Below, in pieces: positions 54,741 through 62,460 of a stretch of DNA of 62,460 nucleotides. Location: the NCBI GenBank assembly GCA_024405635.1, contig JAKSOL010000016.1, positions 1 through 62,460 of the forward strand, given 5' to 3'. A program made the translations under genes and the position numbers. How positions within the stretch are numbered: the stretch's first letter is position 1; every line of letters starts with the position of its first letter. The DNA is from Salinivirgaceae bacterium. GTDB lineage: Bacteria > Bacteroidota > Bacteroidia > Bacteroidales > SZUA-534. Under the pieces are notes generated by a model. That model was not told the origin of the DNA. It did no database searches and saw only the letters and a program-made list of their open reading frames with translations.

Positions 54741-54757
54741 AATGTGTTAAAATGAGT

Positions 54758-55177
54758 TTATTGATGCCAGCGTTCTTTCCACGCTGCAAAAAATTCAGGA
54801 TTGGTAGTTTCGAAAATGCCACTGCGCGACACAAATAGTTGAATTGTAGTAGCCTCAAGTATTTGAGCACCATCACTTTTGCGACGAATATCGTAATCAA
54901 AAATCAACTTTGCAGCACGCGTTGGCTTGTAAGTTATTGCAACGGTAAGTTCATCTCCCATTCGAGCCGACATTTTGTATTTTAGATGCATATCGACTAC
55001 CGGTGCTGTATAACCACTATTGAAAATATGCAAATACTCTAACCCAAACTTTGCGCCAAAAGCCTCTCGCGCATTTTCCATATACTTTACATAATTCCCA
55101 TGCCAAACCATTTGAATTGCATCAAGGTCAAAAAACGGAACCTGTATTGTAATTGTCTCTGTTAGAGCATTTTCCAT
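54758..55177 (-). CDS. Acyl-CoA thioesterase of the 4HBT/YbgC type
   Basis: A 139-residue hot-dog fold thioesterase. The active-site pattern is clear: Asp17-x-Asp19 in FFDLDAIQM, with Trp25-His26-Gly-Asn-Tyr29 and YMENAREAFG. The later part has VDMHLKYKMSARMGDELTV and the FDYDIRRKSDGA strand. Such enzymes release fatty acids from acyl-CoA or acyl-ACP. ATG 55177 is chosen because it is followed directly by the domain; the frame runs 18 codons further. It is co-transcribed with the RND exporter (17 bp). Confidence 0.9.
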   Translation of the reverse strand: MENALTETITIQVPFFDLDAIQMVWHGNYVKYMENAREAFGAKFGLEYLHIFNSGYTAPVVDMHLKYKMSARMGDELTVAITYKPTRAAKLIFDYDIRRKSDGAQILEATTIQLFVSRSGIFETTNPEFFAAWKERWHQ

Positions 55178-55293
55178 ATTATAGCAACAACATTTTGCAG
55201 TGCGAAAGTAATAAATAATAAGCAAGTACACATCGTTTGCTGCTCAAACAAGCAACTACCACTAATAACCATCAATCAACTGCATACAATTTA

Positions 55294-55301
55294 TATATTT
55301 G
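55294..55301 (+). promoter_or_regulatory. -7 promoter box of the TSCPD gene
   Basis: TATATTTG followed by C, 21 bp before the ATG at 55323. Confidence 0.6.
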
Positions 55302-55322
55302 CACAAAAAAAATTATTGAAAG

Positions 55323-55577
55323 ATGAAATATCAATACCGAACTCAAGGCACTTGCTCGCAACTCATCAGTTTTGAAATTGAAAATGGCAAACTGCATAAC
55401 GTTGAATTTTTTGGCGGATGCCAAGGCAATTTAAGAGGAATTAGCCGTTTGGTTGAAGGTCAAGATGCTGCAAATGTTGCCCAAATACTAAAAGGTACAC
55501 TTTGCCACGACAAAGGCACATCATGCCCCGACCAATTAAGTTGCGCCATTGATGCCGCTTTGAAGCAAGCCGAATAA
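55323..55577 (+). CDS. TSCPD-domain protein
   Basis: An 84-residue protein that is a complete TSCPD domain: YRTQGTCSQLISFEI at the start, FFGGCQGNLRGI, and the name-giving GTSCPDQLSCAI at the end. Cys11, Cys33, Cys61, Cys68 and Cys74 suggest metal binding. The domain also occurs at the end of ribonucleotide reductases, but as a free protein its role is unknown. It stands alone with its own promoter box, upstream of the tRNA-Glu gene. Confidence 0.9.
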   Translation: MKYQYRTQGTCSQLISFEIENGKLHNVEFFGGCQGNLRGISRLVEGQDAANVAQILKGTLCHDKGTSCPDQLSCAIDAALKQAE

Positions 55578-55603
55578 TTTTTTTAAAAATTGGCATAAGA
55601 CTA

Positions 55604-55633
55604 TTGCACATATTGAAATAGTAACTACTTTTG
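55604..55633 (+). promoter_or_regulatory. Promoter of tRNA-Glu
   Basis: TTG (55604-55606) and TACTTTTG (55626-55633), spaced by exactly 19 bp, fit the Bacteroidota pattern. The tRNA begins 23 bp after the -7 box. Confidence 0.75.
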
Positions 55634-55655
55634 TGCCATCAAAAAAAAGAGAACT

Positions 55656-55730
55656 GGTCGATTCGTCTAACGGTTAGGACGAGAGATTCTCAATCTCTAA
55701 ATAGGAGTTCGATTCTCCTATCGACTACCA
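55656..55730 (+). tRNA. tRNA-Glu (anticodon CTC)
   Basis: The cloverleaf folds fully: acceptor GGTCGAT with ATCGACT, D arm GTC/GAC with a TAACGGTTAG loop, anticodon stem AGAGA/TCTCT with loop TTCTCAA, and T arm AGGAG/CTCCT with loop TTCGATT. The anticodon is CTC at 55689-55691, reading GAG. After discriminator A55727 the CCA end is encoded (55728-55730), unlike in the tRNA-Met here. The gene lies 48 bp upstream of the gltX start. Confidence 0.93.
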
Positions 55731-55732
55731 AG

Positions 55733-55758
55733 AGCTGCTAAAAAGGCAGCTTTTTTTA
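55733..55758 (+). terminator. Terminator/attenuator between tRNA-Glu and gltX
   Basis: A short stem AGCTGC/GCAGCT (55733-55738 with 55746-55751) with a 7-nt loop and then TTTTTT. It may stop tRNA transcription before gltX. Confidence 0.75.
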
Positions 55759-55778
55759 TTTATAAACATTCAATTATT

Positions 55779-57302
55779 ATGAACAGACGCGTTAGAGTTC
55801 GTTTTGCACCTAGTCCAACTGGAGCTTTACACATTGGAGGCGTACGCACAGCCTTGTACAATTACTTGTTCGCCAAACATCATGGCGGCGATTTCATTCT
55901 TCGCATTGAGGACACCGATTCTCAACGTTTTGTACCAGGAGCTGAAGACTACATTATGGAGTCGTTGAAATGGTGTGGCATTAAGATTGACGAGGGTGTT
56001 GCCGAAGGTGGCCCTCATGCTCCTTATCGCCAAAGCGAACGCCGCGCTATTTACCTGAAATATGCTGAACAACTTGTAGCATCGGGAAATGCCTACTACG
56101 CTTTTGACTCGGCCGAAACTCTTGACAACATGCGCAAAGAGGCCGAAGCTAACGGTCAAACTTTTGCTTATAACTATCAGGTTCGCAACCAATTAGAAAC
56201 TTCGTTAAAATTGTCCGACTCTGAAGTTAAAGAACGTATTGCTCGTGGCGACCAATGGGTTATCCGTTTTAAAATGCCTGAAAACGAGAATGTTGAAATG
56301 GACGACATCATTCGTGGACACATTACCATCAACACTTCAACTCTTGACGACAAAGTATTATACAAATCGGCCGATGCACTGCCAACCTACCACTTGGCTA
56401 ACATTGTTGACGACCATTTGATGGAAATTTCGCACGTTATTCGTGGCGAAGAGTGGTTGCCATCGTTGCCTCTTCACTATTTGCTTTACCGTTCGCTTGG
56501 ATGGTCTGATAGCCAACCAGAATTTGCACATTTGCCACTTTTGCTAAAACCACAAGGTCAAGGCAAACTAAGCAAACGCGATGGCGACAAGTTTGGTTTC
56601 CCTGTTTTCCCTCTATTCTGGACTGCTCCCGACGGCTCAACTGCAATAGGTTACAGAGAAGAAGGTTATTTCCCTGAGGCATTTATTAATATGTTGGCAT
56701 TGCTTGGATGGAATCCTGGTACTGAGCAAGAAATATTCAGCATGCAAGAGCTTATTGACATTTTCTCGCTTGAAAAGGTTAGCAAGTCGGGCGCACGATT
56801 TAACCACGAAAAAGCAAAATGGTTCAATGCTCAATATCTTCGCCACAAGTCAGACCAAGAACTTGGAGCAATGTTGCTACCATTGTTAGCAAAAGCAGGC
56901 ATAAACACCACTGCCGAGCGCGCTAATAAAGCAGTATCGCTAATTAAAGAACGTGCAACTTTCCCTGCCGAATTGGTTGACTTAACAAACTATATGTTTG
57001 TGGCGCCTACTAGTTACGATGAAAAATCGGTAAACAAATTCTGGAAACCAGAAAATGTTGAGAATTTGAAACTTATGGCAAAGGAAATTGAAAAATGTGC
57101 CAAGATTGACGAGAAGGAAACCGAAACAGCAATTCACGAATGGATTGTTGCAAACTCTTTGTCGATGGGCCAACTAATGAACACTTTGCGCATCGCAATT
57201 ATTGGTATCAGCCAAGGTCCAAGCATATTTGCAATTTGCGAATTCATTGGTAAAGACGAAACCTTGAAACGCATTAACAAGGCAATTGAAACTATAGGAT
57301 AA
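55779..57302 (+). CDS. gltX: Glutamyl-tRNA synthetase
   Basis: A 507-residue class I synthetase that charges tRNA-Glu. It has the HIGG-type motif (FAPSPTGALHIGGVRTAL, residues about 6-23), the SQRFVPGAEDYI stretch, RIEDTDSQR, and the KMSKS-type loop as KLSKRDGDK with Lys263. The C-terminal anticodon-binding helices follow with SLEKVSKSGARF. Length is typical of bacterial discriminating or non-discriminating GluRS; the type is not clear by eye. It is preceded by tRNA-Glu, which is an unusual pairing. A small hairpin without a T-run (57367-57383) follows. Confidence 0.95.
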   Translation: MNRRVRVRFAPSPTGALHIGGVRTALYNYLFAKHHGGDFILRIEDTDSQRFVPGAEDYIMESLKWCGIKIDEGVAEGGPHAPYRQSERRAIYLKYAEQLVASGNAYYAFDSAETLDNMRKEAEANGQTFAYNYQVRNQLETSLKLSDSEVKERIARGDQWVIRFKMPENENVEMDDIIRGHITINTSTLDDKVLYKSADALPTYHLANIVDDHLMEISHVIRGEEWLPSLPLHYLLYRSLGWSDSQPEFAHLPLLLKPQGQGKLSKRDGDKFGFPVFPLFWTAPDGSTAIGYREEGYFPEAFINMLALLGWNPGTEQEIFSMQELIDIFSLEKVSKSGARFNHEKAKWFNAQYLRHKSDQELGAMLLPLLAKAGINTTAERANKAVSLIKERATFPAELVDLTNYMFVAPTSYDEKSVNKFWKPENVENLKLMAKEIEKCAKIDEKETETAIHEWIVANSLSMGQLMNTLRIAIIGISQGPSIFAICEFIGKDETLKRINKAIETIG

Positions 57303-57455
57303 ACAAGTTAGTTGAATTAGACTTCAAAGTATTTATTGGAAAAGTTACGCACATCGCTGATTTTTAACACTTTAACAAAGTGTCTATCATCAAGCGATAT
57401 GCATAACTTTATCCTAAATTTTAGAAAAAAAATAAATTCTGCAAGCGTATATTAG
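57303..57455. other. Intergenic region after gltX
   Basis: About 150 bp with a 7-bp hairpin (ACACTTT/AAAGTGT at 57367-57383) without a T-run. No gene was seen before the T9SS sorting-domain remnant. Confidence 0.5.
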
Positions 57456-57614
57456 GTCTTCGACATTGTTGGAACTCTTGTAAAACGAATAGAACTGAAT
57501 GGAGAATCAGTTTATAGTGTACCTATTGACCTAACTGGCCATCAAAGTGGAATGTACGTTATTTACCTTGAGGTAAAGACACTGAATAAAGGAGCGAGAG
57601 TAATACTGAGATAA
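57456..57614 (+). pseudogene. Orphan T9SS C-terminal sorting-domain fragment
   Basis: An open frame from 57456 to TAA 57612-57614 encodes VFDIVGTLVKRIELNGES, then YSVPIDLTGHQSGMYVIYL and a basic end KGARVILR. This is the end of a T9SS type A sorting domain (V-F-D-x-x-G-x-L-V ... SGMY-x-I ... K). A TAG at 57453-57455 precedes it in frame, and the residues before that (SVY) would be the normal lead-in, so the gene is interrupted. No start codon or upstream body remains. It stops 1 bp before the ATG of the next gene. Confidence 0.75.
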
Positions 57615-57615
57615 A

Positions 57616-60600
57616 ATGCTTGCAAATTTGAAAAGACATAACCTTCAGGCAATAACAATCTCCTTGCGCATTGCTTTAATACTGCTACTAACCGTAACGG
57701 TTAAAATAGCATGCGCCAAAAAATATCCCGTAACACTAACAGCAACCATTAATCCGCCATATACACTCACATTAGCCGACTTTGGAAAGTCAGATGGTCC
57801 ATTAATGCTTATGGCAAATGTAACAGACGTAACAGTAAGCAACCTGCCAGTGTATGTTCATTTAAAGATGCAGAACCTTTTATCTGGAGAGGTTTTGGAA
57901 AATACAGAAAACATGGCAGTAGAAGATCGCATACGCATCAATGGCAACACCGTTGAGACCATAGATGGCAGCATGATGCGAATGAATTTTCTGCCATCAA
58001 GTTTCACATATACAAATCTAAAATCGAGCCAATACCAAAACACACTGCACCAACTGCCAGGCGGGCAATGGAAAATAAGCGCAGAGTTGCGACACCTATA
58101 CACACACCGACGCATATCAAACATAGCCACCGTAACCATGATAGCAGCATCGGGCTCAGCACCACAACTGCAATCAATAGAGCACCGCACAGTTATAAGC
58201 AATCAAACCAAGCCTATAACCTTTGCGTGGGAGCAGTCAAAGCTACAAGGAGCAGGCGCAACGGTGCTATATAAACTTGAGATATGGCAAAACCCAACGG
58301 GCAATTGGCTATATAGTTACGATGCCATAACCCAACAACCACCTTACTACGAGTCGGAACTCACAGCTGGGAACTTTATAACCATTAATCCCGAAGTGGC
58401 AATGCTTGTGCCCGAAACCAAGTACATTTGGCGAGTAACAGCAAGCGAGCCATCAGGTAACGTAGAATTTAACAACGAAGGAAAAAGTCAGTGTAGAGAG
58501 TTTCAATACCTCAGTCCATGTGAACCTCCGTCTGATATACATACGGATATAAAAAGCAATGGTACCACAACAATCGATTGGGCACAAGGAACAAACAACA
58601 ACATGTATTGGGTCAATATGGAAGACCTAGATGGAGGTTCAGATGAAGACAACTATCATGGCGAAGTGACAGATACTCAAGTAGAGTTTTTTGAATTACC
58701 ACATGGGTCACGTTGGCAAGTTAAGGTTAGCGCGTCGTGTCCTGATGGGCAAACAACTGAATCAACAGATTGGACAATGTTCCAAGTGCCAGAACTAGTA
58801 AGTCCATTTGATAGTGTGAGTTGTCCTACATGTGGATGTGGGAAAGAGATAGAACCTCGTCAAATAACCAATCTTGAACTTAAACAAGACTTGGCGGTAG
58901 GAGATACTATTGAGAATCGTACTGGTCACACTAAATTTGTTATAAAGACAATAACAGCAGAAGGAGATGGTACATATAGAGGAACGTTCTATGCGCTATT
59001 TAGAGTATGGGGAGTAAAGTTCCTCTGTGAATACAGCAATCTGAAAGTAAACACCGATGGTGTGATGCTGGATGGGCGATGGGAAACAATAAATAATCCT
59101 GCCTTCTTGGCAGACCCAAAAGCCTTAGCCGATTATATAAGAGACCTTGAAGCCAACATAGCGCAAGCGTCATACAACAACACTATCCGCGACACCGTCA
59201 AGCTCAGCACCAACTTTGCAACCATATACATAAACGAAAAAGGACATTATATAGCAGTAGATGCCGACGGAAATGAAAAAGACATAACAGCAAATGTTGG
59301 TTCAAAAAGTCGCACACTAGTACAATCATCCAATGGCGAGCAACTAGTGATAGACAGCAAAGGGCAATTAATGGGCGTCACTGAATACAAACAAACTGGT
59401 GGCAATAAAACACTATTAGCCCAACGCAGTGCTGAAAAAGACAGCCTGATGGCTACAACGGGCAATGTGACATTCAACAAAATGGATGGCGAAGAATACG
59501 GCTTCGACAAGTGGCGAGGAGCGGACTATGACAAAGACCAGTATCCGACAATCACCAACCATAACGACTACCGACCAGCATACATCAGTCTGTTAAAAGG
59601 CAACAAAGCACAAATATTGCCAAGTGAAATTAGCGGCATCACCTTTAAAACCGAGCATGGCGTGCCAGTACTACCAAACAAAACCGACAACACACTCACC
59701 ATACAAGCAGCCACCACCAACGACAATCAAGCCATCTACGCCTATCGCGACACAACCATAGTAGGCAAACTCAACATAAAAGCATACGACTACAAAGAGG
59801 TGAAAGTGCATCTCGTTCGTATAAACAAAGACAACCGCACACTTGACCTCACCAAGATAGAAAACCAAGTAAACGACATTTGGCAACAAGCAGTAGTAAG
59901 ATACACCTTTGACGAACTCGACCCAATAACCATAACCTACGCCGATGGCGAAAAATTTGTACATGGCGGCAAAGGCACGTTTCAGAACTACAACCAAGAC
60001 CAAAAAAACGCCATACAAGCCCTACCCACAACCACCGACCCAAACGACTACTACCTGTTCTTTGTCGACTGCTATGACAGACTTGATACTGCTGGAAACA
60101 AATCAAAAGAACCCGTAAGTGGCTACATGCCAGCAGGCAGACATTACGGCTTTATTTACAATCAGTATGATAATGTTAGAACCATAGCTCATGAGTTGGG
60201 CCACGGTGTGAACGTTTTGCATCATACCTTCTCGGATGACAGCGAGTCGTTCCACACAACGGCAAAGACAGATAATCTGATGGACTACAATGGTGGTACC
60301 ACTCTCAACCACTGGCAGTGGCAGTGGAGCCATGAGAAGCACAGAAATGTGCTGGGATTCTTGGATGGGGAAGAGGAGAGTGAGGCAAAATTGGCTCTTG
60401 TGACAAAGGAAGGAAAGGCAATAACCATTGACATTCCATCTGTTGAAAAACAATATTGCTTTTTGTCTCCATCAGGAGTCCCTATTTGGCTAAAAAACGC
60501 AACAGACATAAGGTTCTTTGACAATGGAACCGTGTCTAGTTTCATAGATAATGGAATAAAGTATTCCGCCGTGCTCAGCAATGATGAATTGTATTTTGAT

Positions 60601-62421
60601 TGCTATTATGACAGTGAAGATTTTAAGGCGAAGGTTGGACAAACTATCGCGAATCTCGTATTGTCTCAGGATCTTGACAAGGCAAAAATCTATACTAATT
60701 ACAAGATAGCAGGTGTAGGCGAAAAAGTATTGGCATTTGCTGACTATTCTATGATAGGAATAGATTGCAAACAAATTGTTGCGTATGCCAATACACAGAG
60801 TTTTGATAGGCTGGCAGGTAGTATAAGTGAAAACGGTCCGCCTTCAGTCTCAAGCCCAATAAAGCAGGTTGGCAATTGCGATGTACTCAAAAAGGCCGAT
60901 GAATATGGATTGGAAGGCTTAGGCCGAGATTTCTTCCTGTTGTTCTTTGATGGCACATCTGACGATGAAAGTCTTCTGAATGAATTATTGATATTCTGCA
61001 ATGGCATAAATGACTATGAAACAGAGGTATGCAATAATACAAGACATAGACTTACTGAAAGATTTGCCAAGCGGGTTGCAGAGCAGGGAATCACCACAAT
61101 AGGTCAGTTTCTTGACCGTTATTACATTGGAACCGCAGTAGGTGCAATAGTACTTTCTGAAAATGATCTCTGGAAGAATCTTCCAGAGGAATACAATTCA
61201 CAATCAGGTCACGAATACACAGTTGGAGAATTAAGACTGCGCTACAAACTGATGGCGTCAGGTAGTGAACTTGCGACTTCCATAATGAACGCCGAAAAAG
61301 AAGGCAAGGCATTCCCGTTAACAACAAAAGCTTTTGTTGACAAGTATGGAGATGCAAGCAGTCTTGTAGCTTTCATAATGTTTGTTGAGCTGGAGTCGGA
61401 CTTGATAAACATTGAAGCAGGAACCAATGTACTGTCCAAGTCATCGAAATTCTTCAAGACATCAAAGACCGGAGCCTTTACAAAGGAAAGGTTCCAAGCT
61501 AAACGAGAGGTTAGACTTGTCGAATCGTCAGCAAAGAGATTAGACATACTTGAATCCATAACCAAGAACTTAGACGAAAAGTCAGCTAAAGAATTCAAGG
61601 CTGACTTTGCCGATGCCACAGACGACGTTCTAATGAGATTCGTTGAGGAACCTGAGATGGTGGAAAGCTGGCTCTCTTTAAAAGAGCATGGAGCAGTAAA
61701 AACTGCTCGTAAAAACACAATAGTACTTGAAAAATGGCCAAATATAGTTTCTACATTCTCTCAATCGGCTATAGAGAAGCAGATAGGATATATTGATATA
61801 ATAGAAGGTGTTGCTAAAAAGCATGGCATTACAATGGAACAATTCAAGGAATTGATACAACGACCTGTTGAAGGAATATCCAATGTTCCCGAAGGTGTAA
61901 AATATCTTACCAAGGAAGAGCAGAATTTGCTGGCTGACATAAGGCTTGAACTGATTGATGACATGGATGCCAATACTGTTTTTGAAAAAACAATTACTGA
62001 AGCCAGTGCTATTGAAAGAATGAGTAATGAGGCTTATGCCAAAACTGTTGTAGGATTTATATCAAAAAGCAATGATGTCAAACAATTAAATACATCGTCA
62101 AAAGCATATCATGGATTATCTATGAATTACAATAGTTCTACATATAATGAAACAAATACAGATTGGCTTATAAGATTCAATGCAGATGCAAATGATGTAA
62201 GGCGGAAAGTCACCTTGTCCTATCCTAATGAATATCCATATACAGGTAATGGCTTCACCAATGGTGGTAATGGTATTATGGGTGTTCCAGAATTAGGCAT
62301 AATAAAAGAGAATAACGGGCTATCAATTAAATCAGCAGCAATACTTAGAAGAACCAATAGTGGTGAATTTGAAATATATGCAATATATATTGAGTCGGAA
62401 GGTTTTATAAGAATTAAATGA
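57616..62421 (+). CDS. Large secreted polymorphic-toxin-like protein with zinc metalloprotease motif
   Basis: A 1601-residue protein. It has a signal peptide (residues about 1-35, LRIALILLLTVTVKIACA), then a beta-rich domain at about 38-180 (YPVTLTATINPPYTLTLADF). This resembles the TANFOR-type N-terminal domain of large Bacteroidota proteins. Two fibronectin-like regions follow to about 400, then a Cys motif (Cys403, Cys406, Cys408). A metzincin-type site is at His859, Glu860, His863 and His869 (HELGHGVNVLH), with a Met-turn-like LMDY at 888-891. From about 1330 there is a spacer of the D-A-x-D-D-V-L ... P-E-M-V-E-S-W kind and a final 130-residue domain, not recognised, that may be a toxin. 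No T9SS tail is present. The reading frame is intact. Confidence 0.8.
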   Translation: MLANLKRHNLQAITISLRIALILLLTVTVKIACAKKYPVTLTATINPPYTLTLADFGKSDGPLMLMANVTDVTVSNLPVYVHLKMQNLLSGEVLENTENMAVEDRIRINGNTVETIDGSMMRMNFLPSSFTYTNLKSSQYQNTLHQLPGGQWKISAELRHLYTHRRISNIATVTMIAASGSAPQLQSIEHRTVISNQTKPITFAWEQSKLQGAGATVLYKLEIWQNPTGNWLYSYDAITQQPPYYESELTAGNFITINPEVAMLVPETKYIWRVTASEPSGNVEFNNEGKSQCREFQYLSPCEPPSDIHTDIKSNGTTTIDWAQGTNNNMYWVNMEDLDGGSDEDNYHGEVTDTQVEFFELPHGSRWQVKVSASCPDGQTTESTDWTMFQVPELVSPFDSVSCPTCGCGKEIEPRQITNLELKQDLAVGDTIENRTGHTKFVIKTITAEGDGTYRGTFYALFRVWGVKFLCEYSNLKVNTDGVMLDGRWETINNPAFLADPKALADYIRDLEANIAQASYNNTIRDTVKLSTNFATIYINEKGHYIAVDADGNEKDITANVGSKSRTLVQSSNGEQLVIDSKGQLMGVTEYKQTGGNKTLLAQRSAEKDSLMATTGNVTFNKMDGEEYGFDKWRGADYDKDQYPTITNHNDYRPAYISLLKGNKAQILPSEISGITFKTEHGVPVLPNKTDNTLTIQAATTNDNQAIYAYRDTTIVGKLNIKAYDYKEVKVHLVRINKDNRTLDLTKIENQVNDIWQQAVVRYTFDELDPITITYADGEKFVHGGKGTFQNYNQDQKNAIQALPTTTDPNDYYLFFVDCYDRLDTAGNKSKEPVSGYMPAGRHYGFIYNQYDNVRTIAHELGHGVNVLHHTFSDDSESFHTTAKTDNLMDYNGGTTLNHWQWQWSHEKHRNVLGFLDGEEESEAKLALVTKEGKAITIDIPSVEKQYCFLSPSGVPIWLKNATDIRFFDNGTVSSFIDNGIKYSAVLSNDELYFDCYYDSEDFKAKVGQTIANLVLSQDLDKAKIYTNYKIAGVGEKVLAFADYSMIGIDCKQIVAYANTQSFDRLAGSISENGPPSVSSPIKQVGNCDVLKKADEYGLEGLGRDFFLLFFDGTSDDESLLNELLIFCNGINDYETEVCNNTRHRLTERFAKRVAEQGITTIGQFLDRYYIGTAVGAIVLSENDLWKNLPEEYNSQSGHEYTVGELRLRYKLMASGSELATSIMNAEKEGKAFPLTTKAFVDKYGDASSLVAFIMFVELESDLINIEAGTNVLSKSSKFFKTSKTGAFTKERFQAKREVRLVESSAKRLDILESITKNLDEKSAKEFKADFADATDDVLMRFVEEPEMVESWLSLKEHGAVKTARKNTIVLEKWPNIVSTFSQSAIEKQIGYIDIIEGVAKKHGITMEQFKELIQRPVEGISNVPEGVKYLTKEEQNLLADIRLELIDDMDANTVFEKTITEASAIERMSNEAYAKTVVGFISKSNDVKQLNTSSKAYHGLSMNYNSSTYNETNTDWLIRFNADANDVRRKVTLSYPNEYPYTGNGFTNGGNGIMGVPELGIIKENNGLSIKSAAILRRTNSGEFEIYAIYIESEGFIRIK

Positions 62422-62423
62422 TT

Positions 62424-62460
62424 ATGAATGAATTAATGACATGCATCAAAAAACTAACAA
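62424..62460 (+). CDS. Start of a gene directly after the toxin-like gene, possible immunity gene (partial)
   Basis: An ATG lies 2 bp after the toxin stop and the frame (MNELMTCIKKLT) stays open to the window edge. The tight spacing suggests translational coupling. In polymorphic toxin systems this is the place of the immunity gene, but with 12 codons visible the identity is inference only. Confidence 0.45.
   Translation, partial: MNELMTCIKKLT

Noticed and set aside
57616..62421. Rhs-type toxin
   Set aside because: No YD repeats or Rhs core motif; the layout is of another kind.

Overview
The window looks like a chromosomal segment of a low-GC member of the phylum Bacteroidota, probably order Bacteroidales. 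The signs are: a fused murF-alr gene; TAnnTTTG promoter -7 boxes, several with TTG 17-19 nt upstream; weak or absent Shine-Dalgarno sequences; a C-terminal sorting domain of type IX secretion (T9SS); a SusC-like TonB receptor with a carboxypeptidase-like N-terminal domain; BspA-type leucine-rich repeats; and the phylum-typical set of SurA-like isomerases, MoxR and OstA. No rRNA, CRISPR array, insertion sequence or integrase was recognised. Species cannot be named from the sequence.

Layout. 1-2055: three GNAT acetyltransferases (the first cut by the window edge) and a convergent unknown gene. 2292-9069: a tightly packed plus-strand operon for envelope biogenesis (two-parvulin isomerase, isomerase-like lipoprotein, SurA, MoxR ATPase, OstA/LptA-like protein). 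9066-12286: a minus-strand operon with a SiaC-like phosphoprotein, a TPR/SpoIIE-type phosphatase and a CNNM/CBS membrane protein. 12653-12813: tRNA-Met with its own promoter and terminator. 12896-21588: a tRNA dihydrouridine synthase, then a plus-strand run (pRiA4b ORF-3-like acidic protein, miaA, two glycosyltransferases, CYTH protein, murF-alr, methyltransferase). 21656-24703: a metal-related locus (Cys/His-rich secreted peptide, TonB receptor, HMA protein). 24777-29938: a minus-strand group (CAP/OmpA-like protein, ABC-F ATPase, nitroreductase, lipoprotein).

30017-31342 is a small accessory island. A DUF4160/DUF2442-HTH pair, looking like a toxin-antitoxin module, sits between two diverged direct repeats of about 300 bp and has a palindrome over its promoter. 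31368-40240 is a minus-strand operon ending in a 1806-residue surface protein (BspA leucine-rich repeats, fifteen InlB-like repeats, T9SS tail). 40241-43164 is rich in short intergenic repeats surrounding one AAA ATPase gene that has two operator-like inverted repeats upstream. 43165-55577 returns to ordinary genes: S4 protein, KAS-I plus acyl carrier protein, class II aldolase, a broken acetyltransferase, rplS, purE, DUF362 lipoprotein, nucleoside phosphorylase, transglutaminase-like protein, Wzz-like protein, RND exporter, thioesterase and TSCPD protein. 55604-57302 holds tRNA-Glu next to gltX.

The right end is the most unusual part. An orphan T9SS sorting-domain fragment is followed by a 1601-residue secreted mosaic protein with a zinc-metalloprotease motif and a C-terminal region that looks like a polymorphic toxin. 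A new reading frame starts 2 bp after its stop, where an immunity gene would be expected, and runs off the window. All functional calls come from reading the sequence and recalling families; no database search was run.
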